Of a stretch of DNA of 64,000 nt, positions 11,746-23,200 are shown one piece after another. Position numbers and translations under genes: made by a program. The DNA is from Alligator mississippiensis (Eukaryota > Chordata > Crocodylia > Alligatoridae). The stretch spans positions 46,669,892 to 46,733,891 of the forward strand of contig NC_081835.1 in assembly GCF_030867095.1 (NCBI RefSeq), read 5' to 3'. Each line of letters starts with the position of its first letter. The first letter of the stretch is position 1. The notes under the pieces were generated by a model. That model made no database searches. It had not been told where the DNA came from and was given only the letters and a program-made list of their open reading frames with translations.

Positions 11746-13089
11746 TCAAAGGGAGGTGTAGCAGGCAGAAGTGCTCCCAGGAAGCATTTTCTGTACTGGA
11801 GGAGCAGCTCATTCTGGAACTCTTCTGAATTGATCCTGCAGTGGCTTAGTAACCTGAGTCAAAGGACAGCAGTATGGCTAATGTACTAGCCAGGCTGGAA
11901 GTTTGCAGGGGTCACATCCACAGAGACTGGCCAAGGATGCAGAGTCCAGTAACACAAGGCTGACCTTCTACATGCACATTAGGTCAAGAGGCTGCTTCAG
12001 ACTGAGTTCAGTGCAAAGGGGAGATAATTAGTGTCTCATAATTAGCTCCAAGGGAGTACAAGTGAAGACAAAGTCACTCTTTCGGGAGTGCTGAGCAAGG
12101 GCTGGGCAGATGGTGATGGCAGGAGCCCAGGGGGTGGCCAAGATCTATTAACAGTGATAATGGGGCTAAGCACAGTGGTGAAAGGGCAGTTTCTGGCTGC
12201 TGGGGGCTGTGTGGGGCAATGCTGTATCTGCAGGGTGTGGGGTGGATGGCGGGGGTTGGGTGCCAGGGGCCTCATCTAGGGCATCAAGTAGGGCAGCCTG
12301 GCCCAGGGTGCCAGCCATGAGTATGGTGCAGTGTGCTGGGTGCCAGGGTGCTGGGTTGGGAACCCTAGGGCTGGGAGGTGGTGTTGGAAGTGCCAGCATG
12401 CAGTGCAGCATCCCAGGCACCCTAGTGTGCCAGGCCTGGGATCCCAGTGCAGGGCTGGGATCATAGGTGAATTCCCAGAGCCTCTGAGGGGTGTTAATCT
12501 CTGGGGATGACTGGATCCCCTTTATGGGGAATACTGGGCTGGGAAGGTAGGGAAGAGCAGTGCTCAGGTTAGGGGACCTGCTGTGCTGCTGGGGAGGGGA
12601 AGAGGGGCTGGCCAGGCTGCAGGCAGCTTGCAGAGAGCGGGGGCTTGTACTGTAACCTCTTGAGATGAAGCTGCTGCTCCACAGATGGCAAAATGCTCCA
12701 ATCATGGGGCCCCTGTATGCAGTAGCATCCCCCAGCCCCCTGAGTCCATCCCCTTGGTCTCTACATGCTAAAAAGGTCCCTTATTTTAGCTCCCAACTCC
12801 ACTGGAGAATCTGCTGGCAATGAGAAAGCCCTGCCACCGGTCCTTTTGGATGGGGGAGAAGCTTAGAGGAGAGAGATGGGGGTGCTGGTCACAGTGAGCT
12901 CCAAGGACAAGCTGCAATGGGGTTGTGAGGTCTGGCTTGAACATATGAGCACACTCTGCTGAGGGGGTCCATGCAGAGTGGCACTGTCTTGGCAGGGGGT
13001 ACGGGGAGGAGAATGAAAGTGGGGAGCCTGTTTTCACCAGTAGTCACTATCAGGACCAGGGCCAGTCTGACAGACTGTTATCCTTTTCC
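11746..13089. other. Non-coding, no gene seen
   Basis: Open frames such as 12166-12705 on the - strand are Pro/Ser/Leu-rich chance frames in GC-rich DNA. No domain or splice structure was recognised. Confidence 0.35.
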
Positions 13090-13600
13090 AGGTCTGCATA
13101 TGTGCGTGTGTGAGGGGTGTGCCTCTGGATGGCTGTGGAGAGAGTGTGCACATGTGTGGTGTGTGTGTGCAGGCACGATGTGTGACAAGCATGTACACAC
13201 CAAGAAAAAGTAGGTATTTGTATGCTTATGTGCTCACCAAGAAGGCGTGTGCCTGTCCAAGAGATGCAGTGAGTACTGAGCTTGTGCGTGTGTACGCAGA
13301 GGAGGCTGTGAGGGTGTGTGGGCATAGAGGAAGGCCCTACATGTGTTCCCAGAGTGTACATGTGTGAAGAGGAAGCTGTGTGGGTGTGTGCAAGGGGGAG
13401 GGGTTCCTCGATGTTTGTAAAGACAGAGTGTGCGTGGGCCTGGGGAAAGGAGAATACCTGCAGATGGGGAGTATATGGAGAGGGAACAGGGTTGCAAGCA
13501 GGATGTGTGTGGGAAGGCTGGGATGCCTGGGGAGGAGCTGTGTGAGGAGGGGGTGAGTGGAGGGAAGGGAGTGTGTACGTGTGACAGAGCAGGGCCATGC
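13090..13600. repeat. GT-rich degenerate tract
   Basis: Imperfect gtgtgtg, gtgtgca and gtgtgggtgtg motifs recur over about 500 bp, mixed with GGA-rich sequence. It resembles the tracts at 1-760 and 11478-11745 in composition. Confidence 0.6.
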
Positions 13601-14577
13601 GGCGGGTAGGTGCTGGGGGACCCTTTGACATCATCTTCCCTAGAGTCTGCTCAGGTGTAGGAGCCTGTCTTGTGGTATAAGAGAAGAGTTACAGGTCCAC
13701 TCCCCCTTCCCCCACAGGTCCCCCTGGGACAACAGCCCCCCATGCACTCCATGAACTCCCCAATGGTGCTGGAGGCAGTGGGAATGCAGGGGTCAGGGCT
13801 GCTGGGCAGCTGTAGGACAAGGTGCCTTGACAGCATGGCCTCCCTCTGGCCAAGGAGCCCATAGGCCACAGCACACACAGCTACCATAGCAGCCTGGGCC
13901 TGGCAACCTCATGGACATGGGATGGCCTGTTCCCAAGGAGTCCAGGTGATGTAGAGCAGGTGTCCTGGGGTCAGGGAGATGGAGGTCCTATGGCAACTAG
14001 GACAGAGCAGGGGGACAGGACCAGGCAGCCACTTGAGGATGTAGAGGTAGCAGGTGGCAGGCAGATGAGCCAAAGCCAAGTGGCAGCAATGTAAAGCACC
14101 CCTCTCCCCTACCGCAGCAGGGCAGGGGCCTTGGACCAAACTGCCTGGCCCTACTGAGCACTGAGCAGTGAGTGCCTGGTTAGCACCTATCAGCATAAGG
14201 AAGGGGGAATATTGGTCCCAGCCCAACTCTCCACAGGCTGGGAGTGAGTCAAGGCATTAATTCATCTTTCTATATCATCAGGCCAATGCGTCTGTGCGGG
14301 GAGTAGCTGCGTCCTCAGCCCTCAGGCTGTCTCTACAGCTGGATGCAGGGCAGAGGAGTGATCCCATGCCAAAAATGAAGCCTGGATCTGCCCAAACTCT
14401 GCCTTGTCCCTCTGTGCTAGAGCCCCGGGTTTGCTTTTCACCCAAGAGGTATAGACATAGGCAGGGGCACTGGCATCTTCCTGGGAGCCCTGCTGGCCTC
14501 CTGCTGCCCTAGTAGGGCATGTTGGATGGGGCCTGAGCTAATCTCAGCTGGGACAACCCCTCCATGATCACCTAGGG
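13601..14577. other. Non-coding, unresolved open frames
   Basis: Two adjacent - strand frames (13909-14226 and 13651-13887) encode somewhat hydrophobic peptides. I could not match them to a family and saw no splice signals that would make them exons. Confidence 0.3.
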
Positions 14578-14765
14578 CAGAGGTTTTCAATCTTTTTTCA
14601 TTTGCAGACCCCTACAAAATTTGAATGGAGGTGCAGACCCCTTTGAACTGTAAGTGTGGGTATTCATATACTTTTGATTGATCATAGTCATCATTCATGG
14701 ACCCCTTAGATATAGTTTGTGGACCCCCAGGGGGTTAAAACCCATGGACAGGTTGAAAACCACAG
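14578..14765 (+). mobile_element. hAT-type MITE, family 2
   Basis: A 188-bp element with ends cagaggttttcaa and, inverted, ctgtggttttcaa. It is flanked by a perfect 8-bp duplication, acctaggg (14570-14577 and 14766-14773). No coding capacity. The interior (repeated gcagacccct blocks) differs from the family at 2081 and 43552. Confidence 0.88.
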
Positions 14766-15017
14766 ACCTAGGGCTGTGCATGCAGGCAACTCCCAGTCCT
14801 TCCAGGGAAATGAGCCTTTTGCCCAGCCTGGGCTCTCAGACCCATCCAGGGGGTGTGAGAAAGTTGGGGCAGGGCCCCAGGGCTGAGCCCTTTGCTCAGC
14901 ATCAGGGCAGGGGGACAGATCCCCGTGGGGCTGCCCCTGCTGTGGCCTGGGCACTCAGGCACCTGATCCCTGTCTCTCTGCGCCCTGCTGAGCCCAGTGC
15001 TGCCCTGGGCGCTCCCT

Positions 15018-15045
15018 GTCAGCAGCTCTCACTCCGGACAGCTCC
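15018..15045 (+). promoter_or_regulatory. Split REST/RE1-like half-site pair
   Basis: GTCAGCAGC (15018-15026) matches 7 of 9 positions of the left RE1 half TTCAGCACC. GGACAGCTCC (15036-15045) matches 9 of 10 positions of the right half GGACAGCGCC. The gap is 9 nt instead of the canonical 2, which falls in the expanded spacing known for non-canonical RE1 sites. REST silences neuronal genes outside neurons, so a site beside a glutamate receptor promoter is plausible. This is a motif match only. Confidence 0.35.
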
Positions 15046-15089
15046 TTGGGGAGGGCTAAAAAAGCCGTGCAAGCGATTTGGCATCAGCT

Positions 15090-15435
15090 TCTTTGGAGGA
15101 GTTTCAAACGTGAGCCAAATCTGTGAGCATCACAGGAGGAGAGAGAGAGCGCGAGCGAGCGAGCGAGAGAGGGAGGCAGACCTGCTCGCAAGCGAAGCAC
15201 ATCAAGAGCTTCCAGCACCAGAGCTGTGGGCAGCGACTTATGCAAGCGAAGAGGAATGAGGCACAGCACCTCCAGCCCTTGACAGAGGCAGCATCTCCTC
15301 AGCCAGGAGCAGGCACTGACTTCTTCGGGCAAAGCCAGTGGGAGCATCTCTGCCCGACTGATGGGAAACCTAGAGAGAAGATCGCACCAGAGGGAGCAGC
15401 CTCCCAGAGACTAACAGGTGCTCTTTGCTTCTGAG
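15090..15435 (+). other. GRM2: Candidate non-coding first exon and promoter (GRM2?)
   Basis: A CpG-rich segment (gcgcgagcgagcgagcg at about 15149-15165), in otherwise CpG-poor DNA, ends in a strong splice donor, CTGAG|GTAAGC, after 15435. A TATA-like ctaaaaaag lies at about 15056-15064, so transcription might start near 15090. The next + strand acceptor joined to recognisable coding sequence is that of the GRM2 exon at 41387, and GRM2 in mammals has a non-coding first exon. The link to GRM2 is inference: the exon could belong to a non-coding RNA. The start is approximate. An open frame crosses this stretch, but I see no domain in it. Confidence 0.4.
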
Positions 15436-16929
15436 GTAAGCCCCATTCCTCTACATTGGCAGCTGGTGATAACCAGAGCCTTCCCTTTCCTTTGCTGGCC
15501 TCAGGCATGGCAATATTGGCTGCACTTTGGGGTGGGGGTAGGGACTTCCAGGCACAATACTGTCCCCTTGGCCCCTGTGCCCTAAAGGAGGTGTTCTGGT
15601 CTCAGCCTCCTTGCTGGATATTTTGGATGGGGGGGGTGTCTCCGTGATTCCTACACACTGCTTGTCTGGGGCTTTCTAATCCTATAGACAGCCTTGATAT
15701 AGTGTAAGCTTATTCTGCCTGACAGATGTAGAAGCTAAGGCTGTGTGGGGAGCAAGGCAGGCTGCGCTGGCCGCCCTTTGTCTTTTCTGATCTTCCGTTC
15801 TCTTTCAAAGTTTAAGTTGTGGGGGGTCCACTCGGGAACTCAGCTCCCCCCCTCCAAGCACAGCTCCCTGGGCAGAGAGCCCATGGGTGGCAGAGAAGAG
15901 AATGTGTCATGCTTGGCTTTCTTAGGAAAGCAATAGTACTATTGTTGTGATTATTGCGATTATTATTTTAAGCTCACCCATCGCTTGTCACCTCTATTAG
16001 ATGAGGTTTTGCTGAGCTTTAATTATTCAGTGTCCTTCTCGGGTAACACTAAAAAAGTATGAATATCTGCCATCCCCTGAAGTGGCAGGATTCCCCGCAT
16101 GTGTTTTTAATAAATAAATAAACCACATGGGGGGAGGCGGGTATTGAGGCAGGAAAAAGGGGGAAGCAAGGGGAAAAGTAGGAAGGAAGCCAAGTGACCA
16201 GAAATGACAACAGTCCTGGAGACCCAATTGTGGAGGACTCATTAGCAGTGGCCAGCCCCACTGCTGCTATGTTCCAGTTTGGGAACCCACGTTTCCTCGG
16301 CCTCTGTAATTTTTTCCCCCTGCAAATACACAGGGTTCACACAGCAGCAAGGTGAAGAGAAGGTGGCCATCAGGTGTGTTTGTTTTTATTTTCTTCCAGT
16401 TTACCGACCTGTGTCATTATTGTCAGTCAAAAAGTCACCAGACAATTAACAATTGAGCAAAAATAACTAAATGAGGAAAAATTTAACCAGAAAATCCATA
16501 TCTGTCTGTCTGTCTGTCTGTCTGTCTACCCATCCTGAAACACAGCAGTCGATTTGTCTTTTCCACAATAAAAAAGCAGCAACACTTCCCCAGTCCTATA
16601 GAGTGTGGGTCACAGCAGGACTCCAAGGCATTCACTCTCCTTTTCAGTCTAGAGCCAGGAATGTGCTAAAAAGATAAAGGTATAACATTTAACAAACTCC
16701 TGCATGGAGAAAGGGCGGCGCATTGCCTGCCAGTCCCAGAGTCACAGCCACATGAACCCTGCAATAGAATTTATGGACATCAAAGTGCGCTCTTCAGCAG
16801 GTGCTGTACAATGAGCACAAACTCCTTTCTTTCCAAAAGTTGATTTTGCTTTAGCAATGCTAGGGAGAAGCTCCCAGCCCCCCTTCCCTCCCCCCCCAGT
16901 CCTGATGATGCTTTTGAATTCTTCACCTC
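15436..16929. other. Putative intron 1, 5' part
   Basis: No coding sequence was recognised. The stretch has AT-rich sections (around 15935-16030 and 16380-16500) and a short tctg microsatellite. It would be intronic if the exon at about 15.1-15.4 kb belongs to GRM2. Confidence 0.35.
16501..16527 (+). repeat. (TCTG)n microsatellite
   Basis: Six perfect tctg units plus tct. Confidence 0.9.
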
Positions 16930-17290
16930 CACTTACAAAACAGAGAATAAGGAAGCAGCTAAACCTGCCTGTCTTCTCCAGCTGTGTCTTTCAAACACTA
17001 TTTGACCAGCTAGTCCAAAAAAGGCAGCTGGAATTAATTTGGGTGGATTTGAAATCACCCTGGACAGCCATCCATCAGGCACTCGCTGCCACACTATCTC
17101 CCTCTCATAAAGCAGCCCCAGCAGGACAACTATTTTGGGGCAATTTATTGAAATGACTGATGGTGTCAATTAAACAAAGGGCCTTAGGAGATGGGGTCTT
17201 AACCTCCGAGTCTCCTTGCATCTTCTGTGTCTCAGAAAACTGCCGCAAGAGGAGTCTGCAGCGGAGTCTGAGCTGTCGGGCTGGAAGACA
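16930..17290. other. Putative conserved non-coding island
   Basis: This stretch is compositionally unlike its flanks. It has several AT-rich cores (ggaattaatttggg, gcaatttattgaaatgac, gtcaattaaac) separated by GC-rich blocks and no repeat signature, a pattern common in developmental or neuronal enhancers. Conservation cannot be tested here. Confidence 0.25.
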
Positions 17291-20129
17291 AGAGAGCAAC
17301 AGGAGAGCTCAGTTAATGCTTGCAGCAGGTTGGATGGCACCTGCGCTGTCTTTGCTCCTACATGTAAAACGCACTGTCTGCTGCCCTCCCAAGCAGGCTG
17401 CCACTGATGCTTTTCCAGGCTTCTGTAAACCTGAAGGGCATTTGTAACAGCCAAGGGTAACCAGGCACTACCCCTTGAATAGGTAGAGATGAAGACACAG
17501 CTACTACCATGGGAGCAGGGCTGCCAACCATAGTGCCTTTTCCAAATCAGGAGGGCATGAAGGCACATGTTTTAAGTCTATGCATGGAGTCAGGCTCAAA
17601 GGGAAGCATGTAAGTGCTTTCCTGACAAGGTGTGAATCCCTGTATGGGCTCCAGGGTCTCCTTGAGTTGTGACCTCAATGCCCTGATCTCAGGGGCGAGA
17701 CTCAGCTCCAGAACAGCTCCACAATAAAAAAGTTGTGCTGGCCCCTGTGGTTTCAGTGCAGGTTTTGGCCCATGGGAAATCAGTAACAATGCAGCTCCTC
17801 CTGGCTCTAGAGCCAGCAGGACCACGGGGGCCAGTCCAGAACCACCCTGTGCCAGCGCTGTTCACAGACAGCTAGATCCCCTTGGGAAGTGACAGGCATA
17901 TGGGGGATCCCACAGCTGTGCTTTGCTGTGACCTAAGGAGTCTCTCCTTGAAACGGCAGAGGATAAACGTGGGCTAGGGCCAGCCAGAGGCACTTCCATT
18001 ATCTCCCTCACTGTGGGGACAATGGGTCCAGAAATGCACACAGCCCCAGAGGGAACCCACCTGGGAGGAAACTCACGTCTTAGTGCAGAAAGGGGCCCGT
18101 TAAAGCCCCAGGTCTAGTCATGCCCCCTTCTCCTCTGGCCCCTTCCACCCCGGGATCCCAGAGCACCTAGCACAAGTTATTAAATGAAGCCTTTCCATAC
18201 CCTGCTGGGGCAGGGAGCCTTGTCACCCCCGGGGTTGCCAGTGGCGAGGCAGAAATGCCCTGAGATGAGGTGACTAGCCTGTGGGTGCTCAGCACAATAT
18301 GAATTGTGACAGGAACTGACCCTCCCCTGCTTATAGCAGGGCTGGTGCCGTGATTGCCAGGCCATGCCTCCTCCAGACTGCCTGGCTTCATGGTCGAATG
18401 ACTGCAGTGGGAATGCTGGCCTGGCCCAGCTGGGGTGAGGAGCATGGCACAGGCCTCCAGGGAGGAGGCAGCTCCCTGGGGGCTGTGCTTACCTCAGTGT
18501 GGAGGCCTTATGGGGCTGCAGTGTGCATTCTGCATGTGTAGCTCATGGAAGTGCCTTTCCACTGCTCTTGGGTGCCTGGGAGTGAGGCTGGGGCAGGCGC
18601 AGCTCCCCTGGCTTTAGAGAGGGCACTGAGAGAAGCAGTGTCCCATGCCAGGTCCTGTCCTTTGTCTGCACTGCCCTGCCTCCATCTGTAGTGGGTGCAG
18701 AGGAAGGAGCTGCCAGCTGCTCTGCCCCTGAGAGGGGAGAAATGCTTCCCTGCAGTTCTGGCGCCTAGTGACTGCTCCCAGAGCTCTCCAGGCTTTCCGA
18801 GCCCTGAGGTTGCAGGTTCCCCCAGGGCCTGGGGATCCAGCTGGGGCCTTGCTGCCTTCTACCACCATCACCCAGAATAACAGTCTACTTGGGGACTGAG
18901 CTCATGAGTGCTGGGCTGATGAGGCAGATGGCAGGAAGGAGTCAGCTTGCCCACTGTACACTGTGCTGGCCCTGTAGGACCAAGAGCAAGAGCACAACTC
19001 AGGGAGGCCTCGGGATGGCCTCTCACTTGCCTTTTGGTGAATCCCATAAGGTCTGCCCAGGGCCCCTCAGACTGGGAAGGAGAGACAGACCTGCATTGAC
19101 TGTCACCTGGACCTGAAACCTCCCTGCCCCACCCCTGGCACCAATGCTCTGGCATGCCTGAGTAGAGGTGAGGGCAGGACCTGGAACTGCGGAGGGAGGT
19201 GGATAAGAAGAGGCCAGTTGCAGGCAGGTGGTGTCTTGTCCAGGTCTGTTCTTTGGTCTACAGTCACTGGGTTCAGGCTGCAAATGCAATAGCTATAAAA
19301 TGATCAGTGGCTTCAAACCGTGGGAGCAAAAGAGCAGCTGGGGGTGACAGAGCAGCCGGGGTGGGGAGAGAAGGAGGGTGCACAGTTGAGCAAGGATTGA
19401 ATCTCTCCTTGCCACCAAGGAGGCAGCATGGACCCCTCCTCCCCCTGCCCAGTTAAAAGGGCAGTATTTGTGCAGGAGAGGTCTTGATTTATCTCCATGG
19501 GAGCTAGAGGAGCATGACACTTGCTGGAATGCCCTCCCAGGGTGGGGTCCTCCCTCAGTACTTTGTCCAGTCCAGGAATGCCCACTGCTGCCCAGGGGGA
19601 CTGGTTCTAGCCTAGCACATCTCCCTGCCAGAAGGGTCCCAACAACACTCATCCAGCATGGTCCTTTGTTAGCTTTGTCCTGTTGATCCCAGGTCTACTC
19701 CCATGGGCTCACTATAGGACCTCTGTGTGTTCACAGCCCTCACTTATTGGCAGGTCATTATCTTCTCCTCTCCTCTCCACTATACCTAGAGCAGCTATGG
19801 AGGTTTCCCTCTTCTAAGTCACCCTCTCCCTCTTCCCTCCATCCTCCATGCTTTTCTCTGAGCTCCCTACAATTTGGCAGTTCTGCTCTGGCTGGGAAAT
19901 GCCCCAGGGCTGAGTACAGTGGGGCAGATCCTAAGCTTCACTAGCGTTCACCAGCTGAAGATCTGCTGTGGTCACACCAAGAGCTGCTGTCACCTCTCAG
20001 AGGCCTCTGAGGAGCCAACTCCAAATAATATTGGGCTTTTAGTAACTATATTGCACAGAAAACTTACCTCAATGCACTGTCTCCAGTCACACATGTCTCT
20101 CAGTGTTCAAAGGAAAAACTGGGTGAGCT
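17291..20129. other. Putative intron 1, no gene seen
   Basis: GC-moderate sequence with scattered chance open frames on both strands. None has domain signatures. Confidence 0.35.
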
Positions 20130-20240
20130 AGTAGATAGTGCATTAGATTGGGATTCAGAAGAGGGAGGTTCTGCCCTGGACATGAGCATATCATTTCCCC
20201 ACTTTAGGCCTCAGTTTCTCTCTGGGAGACCCTGCCCGCC
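20130..20240 (+). repeat. MIR-like SINE fragment
   Basis: The order of gattgggattcagaaga ... catttccccactttaggcctcagtttctc is typical of the MIR middle portion. The copy is divergent. Confidence 0.5.
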
Positions 20241-23200
20241 CACCCTGTCTGGTGCCCCTGGTGGTGAGTGCAGGGCGGATAGGCCCTGGGTCAGATAGGA
20301 TCAATTGCCCCCTCCTCATTAGCCCACGACAGCTCACCAAAACTCCTTAAGTGGCCCTCCAGCCCAGATAATTGTCCACCCCTGCTGTTAAGCTAAAGAC
20401 ACCCTTTGCTGGCTTTGGTTTTCCCCATCTATGGAGTGAGTCTAGCAATGCCACCCTCTGCTGCATAACAGAAGCATGCAGATGAACTGGTTAATGGCTG
20501 TTAAGTGCTACAGTATAGTGATTGTTCACCAGCTTCTGTGCTGGGGAGCTAGCACAGATGTTCTGGATCTCCACCAGCTCTCTGGTGTGAAGATGGTGTT
20601 GCCAACTCTTGCCATTTTCTCCTGTGATACCCGATGTTTTTCTGAAGGCTGGCCCTGGGCACCTTGTGAACACACCAGAATCTCACTTTTGTTTGTAAAA
20701 CAGGTTAGTTCTTTGGGCAGCACAGAAGATGAAAGCACAGTGGCAGATAAATATGACTCCACTGCAGATTTTTAAGTCACTTTGATGACTTGGGAACCTG
20801 ACCTGTGAGTTCAGTAGGTGTGTGATCAGGGGTGCTGAATGTTTTGGTATATGGATGTTCAAATTTCCTGCCAGGTAACTAGATGGTTAGAAGAATCTTG
20901 GAATCTTGGAAAGAGGCCCAAACAGAACCAAAAAAGAGGTTTCTGACAATGCCAGTGAATATCGGTGGAATATTTCTGGGCTCAGGAAGGCACCGGACCC
21001 TGGCTACCAGATCCTAACAACTCTTCTTCCCTGAATTCATCAAGGCTATCAGCTTCTCCTAACAGGTGCTGAGTTGGTGAGGGGCTGGATTGATCCCCTG
21101 GTAAGTAAAGTGGTGTGGATTGCTCCTAGGGATAGCTTAGGGAAAGGCCTCCGTCAGCCCCAGGGATGGAAGTGTGGTTCTGGGGCTGCCTCAAGGGGCT
21201 GTGCTTTGCAATTTAGGGGCTACACTCACCTGGGGCATAAGCATTTGTGCTGCCGTGGAACTGGACAGCACTGACTTCAGTGGCATAATACCTCCTAAGA
21301 TGGCTGTGGGGACTCTGGCCCTGAGCAGTGCTCCATAAAGTGCTGCTGTCCTTGCAGGTTGCCTCAGATTCCCAGATGCTCATCCCTCTTTGATTTAGTG
21401 CCATGTGCCCTCCTTTCCCCCAGGCACTCCTTGAACTGCACAGTTAAAGCAGGCCCCAACAAATCCCCTTGCCTGACTGAGAGGCCATCCTCTGGGGAAG
21501 GCAAAGCCCTCTGCCTGCTCATATCCTCTCACCCCCTGCCATTACCCCACCACACCAGGAGACAGTCAGACCCAGCTTGACATTGGGCCTTGGAGGCAAG
21601 GGCATGCTTGTGTGTCCATCCTCTCTGCAATGGCACAGGGGACACACCTCCGGCTGCAGGAGCTTGGAGAAAGGCAGGCTCTGTCACTTGCTATCTGAGC
21701 CCACATTGGAGGCTGGAGCTGACAGTGGCTGTAGGGGCTGGAACCACTGCCCTGAGCGTGAGCAGGGGCTGGTGGGAGCCAAGGCACGAGAGGGGGGCTC
21801 ATCGGGTAGTAGGGCATGCAGCCTCTCAGAGGGCCCCAGAGGCCTGATGCATGTGATTTGGGGGCATGTTGTATGACCACCCCCTGCTCAGTCCTTAGCC
21901 ACTGCCTGTTTCTGTGTCTTCCCAGACATTGCCACCTTCCAGTCCCCATCACCCACCTTCTGCTCAGCCATATTTGTGACAACATTGCAGTACTGATACT
22001 GCTTGAATTGCCACAACACACCCAAACACGCTGGCACTCCAGCAAAAGGGGGAGGGACAGGGGCTTGGCAAACCTTTAATTAAAGGAAGCCAACTCTGGC
22101 CTGTTTATGGCTCATTCAGCCTTCCCCACAGAAGCATCCTGGCTCTCAGCAAGGCCTCTGGTTTAGGGGAGGGACAGGGGAGCTGTGGCTGGGGTCTGCA
22201 TTCAAAGGGACATACCTGCATGCTGTGTAGCAAGATGCTAGCTGGGAATTTTTGGTACTTCCCCCAGGCTGTGCATGCCCTGGCATGGCTCTGGGCTGTA
22301 GCAAGCACCTTGGCCCTTGTGGGAGGTCTGTGCCTGGCAGAGCTGATGGGGAGCATGCAGCAGTCTCACACGTGGCCCGCTGGCTGAACCAGCTGTTGAC
22401 ACGGCAAGCCTGTCAAACCTCCTGGGATGCCATTTGCTCTGTACAGCCTTGTGGTCAGGGAGCATGTTGCTGTCTCAGGGTGCACAGAGCTCTGATCCCA
22501 AACAGCTGCCAGGGCTGGGGTCCCCAGCTCTGCCATGGACCTGCTGGGTGACATTTCCCAGGCACTTCCTGCCTCTGGAGGGAGTTAGTGAAACAAAGAT
22601 TTACACCAGCTGAGGGTTTACCTCCCTGGGCTCCTGCTCATCTTCCCCTGCTCAGCCTGTCTTGTCCATTCGGATGGGCAGAGGCTGGTTCTCCCTGTGT
22701 GCCTGCTCAGAGCAGGACAGGATGGGTCCTAGCCAAGATTTGTACCTCCAGCTGCTGCTGTGATGCAATTAATATTGCATGCTTCATAACTGGTTCGCTC
22801 TGAGACCATGCCCCCTAGGCCTGATGCTAAGGACAAAAAAGGGGCAAATCGAGATAAGAACAAAGGGATGGAAACCCAGGCAGGCCCTCCCTGCCACAGA
22901 CCCTCACTGTCCTGTTTATCTCAGAATAAAGCAGAAAGCACTGTGCAGCCAGCCATCCCATCCATCATGCTGCCACGATCCAGGCCAGGAGTCAGAGATG
23001 TCGTAGGGGGTGAGCTGAACTGAAAGGCCAGAGGGAACCACCAGGTTTTGCCTGCAGCCTGAGAAAAGTCCCCTTGCCCCTGATCTAGCCATGGCAGCTG
23101 AGCCCTCCACCCTTACCCCTGCAAGGGCAGTGCCCCAGCTGCAGAGACAAGCTAATCCCAACTGCAACAAGCACAACAGCCTGCACCGTGTGCCAGGCTG

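Noticed and set aside
11451-11812. Overlapping Cys/Val/His-rich open frames
   Set aside because: They come from the CA/TG-rich tract and have no domain or start context.
13651-14226. Two - strand frames with a membrane-protein flavour
   Set aside because: I could not match them to any family. The stop between them and the lack of splice signals make a gene unlikely.
14678-15259. 193-codon + strand open frame
   Set aside because: It crosses the end of a MITE and the CpG-rich candidate exon, and its Arg-Glu-rich end reflects a GAGC repeat. No homology was recognised.
20220-20396. Possible fourth hAT MITE ending in attgtccacccctg
   Set aside because: The right end resembles the family 1 terminus, but no matching left end or target duplication was found.
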